From: Candidatus Neomicrothrix sp. UBA7388
Lineage (GTDB): Bacteria > Actinomycetota > Acidimicrobiia > Acidimicrobiales > Poriferisodalaceae
Assembly (NCBI GenBank): GCA_002470695.1
Contig: DKNM01000091.1
Coordinates: 1 to 19,057 of the forward strand
Length of the DNA: 19,057 bases
Direction: 5' to 3'
The translations under genes were made by a program, and so were the position numbers. The notes beneath the pieces are model-generated. The model was not told where the DNA came from. It saw only the letters and a program-made list of their open reading frames with translations, and did not search any database. Positions 1 through 7,046 of the stretch are shown in pieces (the stretch's first letter is position 1; each line of letters starts with the position of its first letter).

Positions 1-473
1 TGTTGGCGTATCACGATAGGTGACTCGATCACCGCGTTTGCGTCGATAGCTATCAGCATTGGTGCTGCGCAATAACCTATGTTGCAATCAGTAAAAAAAT
101 CAGCTCCTACGGGAACCACCGAAGCTATTGCGTCTTCGAGAAGCGGTCCATCAAAATGAACTGAGACCAAGTCGTGGTGAATTTGGCATGCAACGACTTC
201 CCCATTGACTACTTCAATTACAGCAGCCGCATCTTTCTCAAGCCCTTCACTAAGTCCGCTACCGGTTGGCGCACCACCAGGCGCACCTAGATGAAACTCG
301 GACACATCTAGATCGTCTATTGGTGTGTAACGCCACAATTCCTCTTCGAAAGACGGCTGGCCCAGATCAGAAGCACTCTGTAGAGCTATTTGACGACGCT
401 CGGCGAAAGCCGAAGATCCAGTGAGATCAGTTAATTCCGAGGGTTCAAACAGACCAGTTTGCGTGCGTGCCAC
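1..473 (-). CDS. sufD: SufD, Fe-S cluster assembly protein (N-terminal part, runs off left edge)
   Basis: About 157 residues are visible before the window ends. SufD pairs with SufB and SufC in the cytosolic SUF scaffold that builds Fe-S clusters. The reading frame carries the SufD hallmark ELWRYTP near residues 45-51. Near the edge it has a stretch matching the SufB/SufD core pattern ('D-x-F-x-x-x-N ... I-x-x-D-A-N-A-V-I-E-S-P-I'), equivalent to the part of SufB reading '[20 protein letters not shown]'. The frame was read by hand from the reverse complement. An in-frame TAG lies just upstream. I chose GTG at 473-471, but TTG at 482-480 is a real alternative because an AGG sits 5 bases before it. 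The gene follows the four-cysteine protein gene by about 50 bases. SufC, SufS and SufU would be expected beyond the left edge. The sequence is divergent from well-known SufD, but the family call is fairly secure. Confidence 0.8.
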   Translation of the reverse strand, partial: MARTQTGLFEPSELTDLTGSSAFAERRQIALQSASDLGQPSFEEELWRYTPIDDLDVSEFHLGAPGGAPTGSGLSEGLEKDAAAVIEVVNGEVVACQIHHDLVSVHFDGPLLEDAIASVVPVGADFFTDCNIGYCAAPMLIAIDANAVIESPIVIRQ

Positions 474-523
474 AGATCTCAATTCTACCTACATGCGTAG
501 GAGAAATCCCCTGCGCACACAAC

Positions 524-904
524 TCAGCGTTTCTTACCTTTTTTCCGTTTGCGCGCTCGGGCTTTTTTGTTTACACCGCGTCTACGCCGCTTTTTTTTGC
601 CCTTTTCCGCCTCTAGTTCTAACAGAATGTCCGGACCCGCCGAATTAACAATATCTTCGGCCGCGTCAAGCAATGCGGCTATCGAATCGTCCTCTCCCAA
701 GCTTTGGGGCTCTTCTGCGAAATCGCTGACACCTAGCGAGCCATGATCCCACGCGACATCGATTCTTCGGGGCGTGTAATCAGCGCATTCATCGGGACAA
801 CGCCACGGTGCTTCGGGAGCTAAATCTAGATTGCACTTTCTTACTGTTTCGCCATTGCCATAAGACCTGGTTTCATAGTGGCGGCAGTTGGTGCGCATCG
901 GCAT
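524..904 (-). CDS. Small four-cysteine protein with Lys/Arg-rich tail, function unknown
   Basis: A 126-residue protein in two parts. Residues 1-45 hold four cysteines (C7, C24, C36, C40) plus H9 in a compact, tryptophan- and proline-containing segment (APWRCPDEC), which suggests a bound metal or Fe-S cluster. Residues 46-100 are acidic. Residues 101-126 are almost all Lys and Arg, suggesting binding to nucleic acid or another polyanion. I recall similar N-terminal segments in other actinobacterial hypothetical proteins but know no function. It lies between the Mcl2-like lyase (54 bases upstream) and sufD (about 50 bases downstream) on the same strand, so a link to Fe-S handling is possible but inferred. 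The start is ATG at 904-902. A second ATG lies two codons on, and no strong Shine-Dalgarno sequence separates them. Confidence 0.7.
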   Translation of the reverse strand: MPMRTNCRHYETRSYGNGETVRKCNLDLAPEAPWRCPDECADYTPRRIDVAWDHGSLGVSDFAEEPQSLGEDDSIAALLDAAEDIVNSAGPDILLELEAEKGKKKRRRRGVNKKARARKRKKGKKR

Positions 905-958
905 ATTTCTATTCTCGCGCTTTCTCTACAAAAATCAGTCTTCAGCGTCCATAAGTTT

Positions 959-1822
959 TTATCTCTCGGCAATAACTTGTGCCATGGCAATGGCTCTTCT
1001 GGCCTCGTCAACATGAAGGTTCTCGATCATTTTTCCATCTACGGTAAGAACCCCTCGGCCCTCATTCTGAGCAGCTTCGAACTCTTCAATCACTCGTTGG
1101 TGAAAGTCAAGCTCGTCTAAACTTGGAGAGAAGCTTTCATTAGTCGGCGCTACTTGACTGGGGTGAATGAGTGTTTTGCCGTCGAAGCCCATCTCTGCGC
1201 CCTGCCGACAGACTTGCTCAAAACCCTCTTCGTTCTTTATATCGTTGTAAACACCATCGAGGATTCCTACATCAGCAGCACGCGCTGCTAGCAGGCACAT
1301 CGCCAAATAAGGCAGCAGTGCGTGCCGATCTTGAGTAATGGATGCTCTCAACTCTTTAGCCATATCATTCGTACCCATGACAAGAACGGCCGTGCGTTCG
1401 AATTGCGCTATTTGATCTACGCACAAAATTCCGGCGGGTGTCTCCACCATCGCCCAGATCTCAGTTGCTGCAGGGGCTCCTCCTTCGTCGAGGACTTCCG
1501 AGACCTGAGCCAAATACTCCGGCCCGTCCACCTTAGGAATGACAACCGCTGAAGGAGCTGCTTCTGCAGCAGCAAGGATGTCTTCTCTGCCCCATGGGGT
1601 ATCAAGACCATTACATCGAATAGTCAGTTCTCGGTTTCCATAGTCAGAGGAGGCAGCTGCATTGCAAGCTTGTTCGCGAGCAAGTTCTTTGGCGTCGGGC
1701 GCCACTGCATCTTCAAGGTCGAATATCAAGGCGTCAGCAGGGATATCTTTAGCTTTTTCTAGGGCACGTTGATTAGCCGCAGGCATATACAAAACAGACC
1801 GTCGAGGTCGATAAGTCGACAT
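959..1822 (-). CDS. HpcH/HpaI-CitE family protein, Mcl2-like: malyl-CoA thioesterase or malyl/citramalyl-CoA lyase
   Basis: A 287-residue TIM-barrel enzyme of the CitE/malyl-CoA lyase superfamily. Visible motifs are RSVLYMPA (8-15), DLEDAV (35-40), the substrate-binding Arg in IRCNG (R69), VIPKV (94-98), the metal-ligand Glu in MVETPAG (E127), GTND with the metal-ligand Asp (D153), and GKTLIHPSQV (215-224). The length matches Rhodobacter Mcl2, a (3S)-malyl-CoA thioesterase of about 285 residues. The tandem with a longer Mcl1-like gene also matches that pathway's pairing. Beta-methylmalyl- or citramalyl-CoA lyase activity, as in mycobacterial CitE proteins, cannot be excluded by sequence alone. 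The start is ATG at 1822-1820 with a near-perfect AGGAGGT seven bases upstream. The gene is separated from the Mcl1-like gene by 36 bases, so they are very probably co-transcribed. Family call secure, exact reaction not. Confidence 0.85.
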   Translation of the reverse strand: MSTYRPRRSVLYMPAANQRALEKAKDIPADALIFDLEDAVAPDAKELAREQACNAAASSDYGNRELTIRCNGLDTPWGREDILAAAEAAPSAVVIPKVDGPEYLAQVSEVLDEGGAPAATEIWAMVETPAGILCVDQIAQFERTAVLVMGTNDMAKELRASITQDRHALLPYLAMCLLAARAADVGILDGVYNDIKNEEGFEQVCRQGAEMGFDGKTLIHPSQVAPTNESFSPSLDELDFHQRVIEEFEAAQNEGRGVLTVDGKMIENLHVDEARRAIAMAQVIAER

Positions 1823-1829
1823 CAGATGA

Positions 1830-1836
1830 ACCTCCT
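1830..1836 (-). promoter_or_regulatory. Strong ribosome binding site of the Mcl2-like gene
   Basis: AGGAGGT on the minus strand, seven bases before the ATG at 1822-1820. It is the most complete Shine-Dalgarno sequence that I noticed in the window and fixes this start. It suggests the second lyase is translated well even though it is the distal member of the pair. Confidence 0.8.
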
Positions 1837-1858
1837 ATGGAAATGTCAATTTCTCCGC

Positions 1859-2908
1859 TCAGAATCCGTACTCAGAAGCAAGATCGGGGTCTTTCGCAGC
1901 TAATTCTCGGGCAAGATTCACGACGACGTGACATTGCTTCACTGTTGCGTCATCTTGCATTTTCCCGTCGATCATGACGGCACCAGTGCCGTCTCCCATT
2001 TCGTCAATCACTCGCATTGCCCAAGCGACCTCCGAAGGTTCTGGACTGAAAACCTTCTTCGCAATATCAATTTGGACCGGGTGAAGACTCCACGCGCCTA
2101 CACAACCCAAGAGGTAGGCGTTTCTGAACTGGTCCTCACATGCAACTGTGTCCGCTATATCACCAAATGGACCATAGAACGGGAGGATCCCATGGGCTCC
2201 GCAAGCATCAACCATACGTGCCAAGGTGTAGTGCCATAAGTCTTGTTGATAGGTGGCCCGGGCCTCATCGTTCGCACCCTCTTCTGGGTCTTGACGAACC
2301 AAGTAACCAGGGTGTCCGCCACCAACTCTCGTCGTCTTCATCCGCCTGTCGGCAGCCAAGTCCGCTGGCCCAAGCGAGAGACCCTGCATACGGGGACTAG
2401 CGCCGCAAATACTCTCCACATTCGCAACACCTTGCGCTGTTTCGAGAATGGCGTGCACCAAGATTGGCTCCGCTAGCCCAGCGCGAGCCTCGAGCTGAGC
2501 TAGAAGCTGATCGACATAGTGGATGTCTTCTGGCCCTTCAACCTTCGGGACCATGATCACGTCGAGGTTCTCCCCTATCTCACTGACAAGTGTCATCACG
2601 TCATCTAAAAACCATGGTGAATCCAAGCTATTGACTCGTGTCCAAAGTTGCGTTTCCGAAGTCGACCAAGCTTTTCCGACTTCTACAAGACCGGCACGTG
2701 CTGCATCTTTGTTATCAGCGGCCACCGCATCTTCCAAATTGCCGAGCAGTACGTCAACTTTGGGAGCAATTGTGTCAATTTTACTCCGCATTTTTTCGTT
2801 GGATGGGTCAAAAAAATGGATCATCCGGGAAGGGCGAAATGGAATCTCGCGTAAAGGTTCAGGCGCCCCTAGCGCAAGTGGTGAAAAAAAGTCTTTCGGT
2901 GAACGCAC
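1859..2908 (-). CDS. mcl1: L-malyl-CoA/beta-methylmalyl-CoA lyase-like protein (Mcl1 type)
   Basis: A 349-residue HpcH/HpaI-CitE family enzyme. Mcl cleaves beta-methylmalyl-CoA to glyoxylate and propionyl-CoA, and interconverts malyl-CoA with glyoxylate plus acetyl-CoA, in the ethylmalonyl-CoA pathway or 3-hydroxypropionate cycle. Motifs: GNLEDAV (56-62), the substrate Arg in TRVNS (R91), MVPKVEG (119-125), the metal-ligand Glu in ILETAQG (E156), and the metal-ligand Asp in [13 protein letters not shown] (D183). These are followed by the long insertion with GGGHPGY (196-202) that separates Mcl-type lyases from short CitE proteins. The C-terminal [11 protein letters not shown] (311-321) forms the usual lid segment. 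The length is close to Chloroflexus Mcl. The start is GTG at 2908-2906 with GGAGG nine bases upstream. The gene lies about 100 bases after sufB, which leaves room for its own promoter, though I see no convincing one. Partner enzymes of the same pathway are encoded at 12883-15159. Confidence 0.85.
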   Translation of the reverse strand: MRSPKDFFSPLALGAPEPLREIPFRPSRMIHFFDPSNEKMRSKIDTIAPKVDVLLGNLEDAVAADNKDAARAGLVEVGKAWSTSETQLWTRVNSLDSPWFLDDVMTLVSEIGENLDVIMVPKVEGPEDIHYVDQLLAQLEARAGLAEPILVHAILETAQGVANVESICGASPRMQGLSLGPADLAADRRMKTTRVGGGHPGYLVRQDPEEGANDEARATYQQDLWHYTLARMVDACGAHGILPFYGPFGDIADTVACEDQFRNAYLLGCVGAWSLHPVQIDIAKKVFSPEPSEVAWAMRVIDEMGDGTGAVMIDGKMQDDATVKQCHVVVNLARELAAKDPDLASEYGF

Positions 2909-3009
2909 CTGAAGGAACCTCCATGACAGTTTGAGATGTGACCGTACCCAGAGGAACCTCTTATTACTACCAACGCACAGCGGTTTCGGGGAACGAACTA
3001 TTTACCGAG

Positions 3010-4419
3010 TTAGCCGACGGAACCTTCCATCTGTAACTCTATGAGCCGGCTCCACTCCACCGCGTACTCCATTGGCAAAGTTTTGGTAACAGGTTCGATG
3101 AAACCATTGACGACCATACCCATCGCCTGCTCTTCAGAAAGACCACGACTCATTAGGTAGAAGAGCTGTTCATCAGCGACTTTAGACACAGTCGCTTCGT
3201 GTCCAATTTCTGCGTCTCGGGAACCTATCTCCTGATATGGGTAGGTATCTGAACGGCTGGTTTCGTCCAATAGCAGTGCGTCGCACTGGACATGAGAACG
3301 GCAGTCGCTCATTCCCTCCTCGACCCTCACTAGGCCTCTATACGTAGTTCTTCCTCCATCTTTTGAGATCGACTTTGAAACTATTTTGGAAGAAGTTTCT
3401 GGAGCGGCATGAACCATTTTGGCGCCCGCGTCTTGATGCTGACCTTCACCGGCATAAGCGACAGACAGCACTTCGCCCGAAGCTTTCGGACCCATGAGAT
3501 AAACAGCTGGATATTTCATGGTCAGTCTTGACCCGATATTCCCGTCAATCCATTCGACATGCGCTTCCTCATAGGCAGCTGCGCGCTTCGTAACCAGGTT
3601 AAAGACGTTGTTTGACCAGTTTTGAATGGTCGTGTACGTAATGCGGCCTCCAGGAAGAGCACATAGTTCAACCACTGCCGAATGCAGGGAGTCGGAGCTA
3701 TAGACAGGCGCTGAGCAACCCTCGATGTAGTGAACAGTCGCTCCTTCGTCAGCGATGATAAGCGTCCGCTCAAATTGACCCATGTTTTCGGCGTTAATGC
3801 GGAAATAAGCCTGCAAAGGCATTTCGACTTCGACGCCGGGAGGTACGTAGATAAATGAACCTCCCGACCACACGGCTGAGTTCAACGCGGAAAATTTGTT
3901 ATCGCCAGCCGGAATTATGGTTCCAAAATATTTTTGAACCAACTCGGGGTGATCCTTCACCGCTGAATCCATGTCGGAAAAGATTACGCCTTGCGCCTCT
4001 AGGTCATCTCTATTGCGGTGATAGACGACCTCCGATTCGTATTGCGCAGTCACCCCTGCAAGATACTTACGCTCCGCTTCGGGGATGCCGAGTTTTTCAT
4101 AAGTGTCTTTGACCGAGTCGGGCAACTCTTCCCAAGCGTCGACCTGACCTTCGGTCGGCTTGATGTAGTAATAAATGTCATCGAAAAAGATTTCCGATGT
4201 GTCGCCTCCCCAGTTGGGCATTGGCTTTCTTTTAAAGATTTCGTAGGAACGGAGCCGGAAATCGAGCATCCACTCTGGCTCTTTTTTTAGGAAGGACATT
4301 TCCCGAATGATGTCTTCGTTCAAACCCTTTTGTGGCTTATACACATAGTCTTCTTCATCACTCCAACCCAGCTGATATTTGCCTAGATCGATAGCAACAT
4401 TTTGTTCGGTGTCTGCCAC
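3010..4419 (-). CDS. sufB: SufB, Fe-S cluster scaffold protein
   Basis: A 469-residue protein, full length for SufB, which forms the SufBC2D scaffold on which Fe-S clusters are assembled in the cytosol. Highly conserved blocks include the N-terminal WMLDFRL, the [21 protein letters not shown] core, HYIEGCSAP, the TIQNWS block, the C-terminal [16 protein letters not shown] segment and [11 protein letters not shown]. The start is GTG at 4419-4417, supported by AGGAG five bases upstream at 4425-4429. No intein or frameshift is visible. Upstream are an inverted repeat (4439-4462) and an unrecognised gene. Downstream on the same strand come two CoA-lyase genes rather than sufD, which is displaced by about 2.5 kb. 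That arrangement is unusual for actinobacterial suf operons, where sufB and sufD normally touch. Confidence 0.98.
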   Translation of the reverse strand: MADTEQNVAIDLGKYQLGWSDEEDYVYKPQKGLNEDIIREMSFLKKEPEWMLDFRLRSYEIFKRKPMPNWGGDTSEIFFDDIYYYIKPTEGQVDAWEELPDSVKDTYEKLGIPEAERKYLAGVTAQYESEVVYHRNRDDLEAQGVIFSDMDSAVKDHPELVQKYFGTIIPAGDNKFSALNSAVWSGGSFIYVPPGVEVEMPLQAYFRINAENMGQFERTLIIADEGATVHYIEGCSAPVYSSDSLHSAVVELCALPGGRITYTTIQNWSNNVFNLVTKRAAAYEEAHVEWIDGNIGSRLTMKYPAVYLMGPKASGEVLSVAYAGEGQHQDAGAKMVHAAPETSSKIVSKSISKDGGRTTYRGLVRVEEGMSDCRSHVQCDALLLDETSRSDTYPYQEIGSRDAEIGHEATVSKVADEQLFYLMSRGLSEEQAMGMVVNGFIEPVTKTLPMEYAVEWSRLIELQMEGSVG

Positions 4420-4438
4420 GAGAACTCCTGAGGGTTAC

Positions 4439-4462
4439 TTACCACTATTAGGATAGTGGTAA
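4439..4462. promoter_or_regulatory. Inverted repeat upstream of sufB, candidate operator or RNA hairpin
   Basis: A perfect 10-bp inverted repeat, TTACCACTAT and ATAGTGGTAA, separated by TAGG. It spans the stop codon of the upstream minus-strand gene and ends 10 bases before the sufB Shine-Dalgarno sequence. No run of T follows on the minus strand, so it is not a standard intrinsic terminator. The position suits a repressor site acting on suf expression (many suf operons are controlled by SufR or Rrf2-type Fe-S regulators), or a hairpin affecting sufB translation. The sequence does not obviously match an operator I know. Confidence 0.5.
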
Positions 4463-5497
4463 TTGGATTTCGGGCCCACTCATCTGACCAGACCAAGGTT
4501 CGGAAACATCAAGATGTAGATATCCAGGCACTTGCGTGTGTGGCGTATCCAAATAGACCTTAGCTTCTGGGGCTTGCGCAAACCTGCCATGACTCCATCG
4601 AACTTCGACATGCCCGTCAACACTGGTTTCCTCACATGCTTCATGATCTCGGACCGTGGCCCGCCAGCCTATTTTGGGCTGTCCGGCATCCTCACCCCAC
4701 ATTTCTAAGTCTCTGAATTCAAAGCGACGACGCCAATCCCAGGGTGTTGTTACTAGTAACCGCAAAGATCGATCTTTGGCTGACCCCAGAACGTAGTAGG
4801 GAGCAGGACCAATTCTTAGAAGGCGCCACAACAGGGCTTCGCGCTGTCTCTTCGTGGCCACAGATTTTCGCCACTTACTAGCTGTAATGCGTCCTACTTC
4901 AACTGCGAGGTCCTGATAGGCCGCTGCGCACTCGGCACTCCATTCCCGGCTCGCCAACGCCACCTTGAGCTCCGCCCTGTGGTGCTTCGCCAAATCTCCC
5001 ACAAAGGGCGGAAGCTCTATGCGGCCGGCGATTTCTGTCCGGACCGCGGAATACAAGGCTTGGTGTTGCTTGGGAGCAACAAAGTCATACCAGTCCCCGA
5101 CATCGCCCTTGGCGGCAAAAAGATTCGAAGGCGCTGCATTGAGGAGAATTTTTGATGAGTACTTGCACGAGACGAGGTATACACGGTCCACTCTCAAGTC
5201 GATGGGAAGTTGATCGTGGCTAGGGCTTCGATGGCCACCTTTCCACTCGATGAGTAGTGGAGGCCGACCGCGAAGGCCGTCCTTCGCTTCCAAGAAAACC
5301 TGGCCATTGCGGAAGGCACCAGCAAAATCAACTCGGTGGGAGGGTTCATCAACGGCGCTAACGAATTTCTTCCAAACGGCTTCATCCACATCAACAAGTT
5401 GCTTGGGTAACCGACGAATGGCTTCAGCGGGGCTATCGAAGCCCAGCATGCCAAGACCAGTTGCTAGTTCAGTGATTTCAGTTCGGACTGAAGCCAC
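4448..5497 (-). CDS. Conserved-looking protein of unknown function with an E-W-K motif
   Basis: A 349-residue soluble protein that I do not recognise. The N-terminal third contains VDFAGAF (56-62), then LLIEWKGGHRSPSHDQLP (81-98), then RVDRVYLVSCKYSSK (102-116). A conserved-looking Asp (D57), E84-W-K86 and a following Gln (Q97) recall the D...(D/E)-x-K...Q layout of PD-(D/E)XK nuclease-fold proteins. This is pattern matching only. The middle is helical with many Arg and Lys. The C-terminal third (about 225-349) has aromatic and Trp-rich beta-like segments (TTPWDWRRRFEF). I start it at GTG 5497-5495, just after the LLM enzyme's stop. A longer frame beginning at 5581 would overlap that gene by about 80 bases and is unlikely. 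It is tightly packed between the LLM gene and sufB, so it is probably in the same transcript. Confidence 0.6.
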   Translation of the reverse strand: MASVRTEITELATGLGMLGFDSPAEAIRRLPKQLVDVDEAVWKKFVSAVDEPSHRVDFAGAFRNGQVFLEAKDGLRGRPPLLIEWKGGHRSPSHDQLPIDLRVDRVYLVSCKYSSKILLNAAPSNLFAAKGDVGDWYDFVAPKQHQALYSAVRTEIAGRIELPPFVGDLAKHHRAELKVALASREWSAECAAAYQDLAVEVGRITASKWRKSVATKRQREALLWRLLRIGPAPYYVLGSAKDRSLRLLVTTPWDWRRRFEFRDLEMWGEDAGQPKIGWRATVRDHEACEETSVDGHVEVRWSHGRFAQAPEAKVYLDTPHTQVPGYLHLDVSEPWSGQMSGPEIQLPLS

Positions 5498-5502
5498 CGA
5501 AT

Positions 5503-6411
5503 TTATCCGACCAGAGCCGGAGCTAGCCGCCGCCAGCCTTCGGGTACGTCTTGAGAGTCTTCGGTGAGGACCTGCACGCAAACATGGTCTGCCCCCGCAT
5601 CGAAGTGCGCTTTCACTCGCTCTTTAATTGCCTCAAGCGATCCCCAGGCAATGACAGCATCGACAACTCTGTCATCAAGACTTTCTATTTCCTCCGTTTC
5701 GTAACCAAGACGACGCAGGTTATTTGCGTAGTTTGGTAGAGCGGCGTAGGTGGTCATATGTTGTCGAGCAATTGCCCGAGCTGCTGATGGGTCTTCCTCC
5801 AAAACAACCATCTGTTCTGGATAGAGAAGCGCATCCTGACCCATAATTTCTCGTGCCATTTGAGTGTGTTCTGGCGGAACGAAATAAGGGTGTGCGCCCG
5901 CAGTTTCTGATGCTGCTAGCTCAAGCATTTTGGGGCCCAACGCTGCTAATACAAGTTCAGGCAACTCAGTCGGCCCTACCGCCATAAAGCGCGCTTTTTG
6001 CATCGCTGCGAGATAGTCCCTCATGAAAGTCAAAGGTTTTGAATAATCGTGTTTCCGGACCCATTCGACTAGGTGAAGGTGGCTAACGCCGAGTCCCAAA
6101 AGGAAGCGTCCAGGGTGAGCCTCTTCAACGCTTCGCTGAGCATTGGCCATGGTCATGGCGTCTCGAGCATAAATATTTGCAATTCCCGTTGCCACAACAA
6201 CATCGGCTGTGTTTTCTAGAACGCGCATCGCTGTGACAAATGGGTCGCGACCCACCGCTTCAGGAATCCATATTGTCTTAAACCCAAGTGAGCTGGCTTC
6301 AGCGCAAAGTTCGTTACCTTCCGAGGAAGGCAAGGTGTCGAGAATATTGGTCCATAAACCGACCTTCCCCAAGTCAATTGATGCTTTAGTCATGCATTGA
6401 CCATATGTCAT
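5503..6411 (-). CDS. LLM-class F420-dependent oxidoreductase (MSMEG_4141-like family, TIGR03620)
   Basis: About 300 residues with the luciferase-like monooxygenase TIM-barrel fold. Members are thought to use reduced coenzyme F420 for hydride transfer. Substrates are mostly unknown. Diagnostic segments: LGKVGLWTNILDTLP near the start, WIPEAVGRDPF, VVVATGIANIYARDAMTMA, HPGRFLLGLGVSH, LAALGPKMLELAA, GAHPYFVPPEHT, LPNYANNLRRLG, and GADHVCVQVLTED near the C-terminus. These match the TIGR03620 group closely as I remember it. The start is ATG at 6411-6409, with a weak GAAG upstream. ATG at 6393, six codons later, would also give a normal N-terminus. The gene begins 15 bases after the gamma-carbonic-anhydrase-like gene and ends 5 bases before the next, so it is operonic. 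Confidence 0.9.
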   Translation of the reverse strand: MTYGQCMTKASIDLGKVGLWTNILDTLPSSEGNELCAEASSLGFKTIWIPEAVGRDPFVTAMRVLENTADVVVATGIANIYARDAMTMANAQRSVEEAHPGRFLLGLGVSHLHLVEWVRKHDYSKPLTFMRDYLAAMQKARFMAVGPTELPELVLAALGPKMLELAASETAGAHPYFVPPEHTQMAREIMGQDALLYPEQMVVLEEDPSAARAIARQHMTTYAALPNYANNLRRLGYETEEIESLDDRVVDAVIAWGSLEAIKERVKAHFDAGADHVCVQVLTEDSQDVPEGWRRLAPALVG

Positions 6412-6426
6412 GCAAGAGATTTCTTC

Positions 6427-6945
6427 TCAATCGACGCGACGCATCTGCGTCCTAAAGGTCTCGCCTCTTTCGATGTAGGTGCGAACTCCCGGAAGAATTA
6501 GCGGGTTAGTGTCAACTCCTTCACGGATCTTGGCCGGCATTCCTAACGCCATAGTTCCGGGCGGAACATGCATGCGTCCCGGCACGACGGCACCGGCTCC
6601 CACGAGAGCTCTGCATCCTACTATCGCTTCATGCAGCACTATCGATCCCGTCCCAATCAAGGCTTCATCTTCCACAGTGCATCCTTCTAAATGCGCTAAG
6701 TGTCCAATCGTGCATCCGCGACCAACGTGTGTTGGTAGTTCGTTAGTGACATGTAGCACCGCGTTGTCTTGAATCGACGTTTCTTCGCCAATGATGATCT
6801 CGTTGTCATCCGCGCGAAGCACAGCGCCAGACCACACCGTTGCACGGGCTCCTATTTTTACGCGTCCAATAAGGACGGCTTCGGGCATAATCCACGCTTC
6901 GGGGTGAATTTCCGGTTCGTGTTCGCCTAGAGCGTATATTGGCAT
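6427..6945 (-). CDS. Gamma-carbonic-anhydrase family protein (left-handed beta helix), altered third metal ligand
   Basis: A 172-residue hexapeptide-repeat protein of the YrdA/PaaY/Cam group. The repeats give a left-handed beta helix from about residue 12 to 135 (VLIGRVKIGARATVWSGAVL, then TIGHLAHLEGCTV and ALVGAGAVVPG), followed by a short C-terminal helix. Active-site residues of the family are partly present: R44, D46, Q59, D60, and the zinc-ligand positions H65 and H82. The third ligand, normally His in the block 'LHGC', is Glu here (LEGC, E87), with an extra His at 85. It may therefore bind metal differently or lack carbonic anhydrase activity. The start is ATG at 6945-6943, supported by GAGG six bases upstream. 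The longer frame beginning with TTG at 6984 has no such support. This is the first gene of the minus-strand run. Confidence 0.9.
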   Translation of the reverse strand: MPIYALGEHEPEIHPEAWIMPEAVLIGRVKIGARATVWSGAVLRADDNEIIIGEETSIQDNAVLHVTNELPTHVGRGCTIGHLAHLEGCTVEDEALIGTGSIVLHEAIVGCRALVGAGAVVPGRMHVPPGTMALGMPAKIREGVDTNPLILPGVRTYIERGETFRTQMRRVD

Positions 6946-6951
6946 CGTCAA

Positions 6952-6955
6952 CCTC
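6952..6955 (-). promoter_or_regulatory. Ribosome binding site fixing the gamma-CA-like start
   Basis: GAGG on the minus strand, six bases before ATG 6945-6943. It favours this start over the TTG thirteen codons upstream. Confidence 0.6.
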
Positions 6956-7028
6956 GAGTTACGTTTGTCAAAGTTCGATAGCAAACTACCGTGCTTAAAA
7001 GCGTTCGGCTCTCGCTTCAGGAGCTACG

Positions 7029-7040
7029 GACGCTAGCGTC
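7029..7040. repeat. 12-bp perfect palindrome just before the oligopeptidase B start
   Basis: GACGCTAGCGTC is self-complementary and ends six bases before ATG 7047, in a 101-base divergent intergenic region. No Shine-Dalgarno sequence is visible at this start. The palindrome could be an operator near a leaderless or short-leader promoter. A few 12-bp palindromes are expected by chance in 19 kb, so this is weak. Confidence 0.3.
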
Positions 7041-7046
7041 ATCGGG

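Noticed and set aside
495..516. Hairpin GCGTAGG/CCTGCGC before sufD as attenuator or terminator
   Set aside because: Only seven pairs with one G-U and an 8-base loop, and no T run. This is too weak to list as a feature.
549..746. Plus-strand ORF opposite the Lys/Arg-rich tail
   Set aside because: Its Phe/Leu-rich start is just the complement of Lys/Arg codons, with no ribosome binding site or family features.
4439..4462. Intrinsic terminator at the end of the 4448-5497 gene
   Set aside because: The stem is strong, but no T run follows on the transcribed strand and sufB starts at once downstream, so termination is not supported.
5498..5581. Upstream extension of the E-W-K protein to 5581
   Set aside because: It would overlap the LLM enzyme by about 80 bases and read as Arg-rich, low-information sequence. 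GTG 5497 directly after the stop is more natural.
6946..6984. Longer gamma-carbonic-anhydrase-like protein from TTG 6984
   Set aside because: The added 13 residues have no family match, and ATG 6945 has a proper GAGG upstream.
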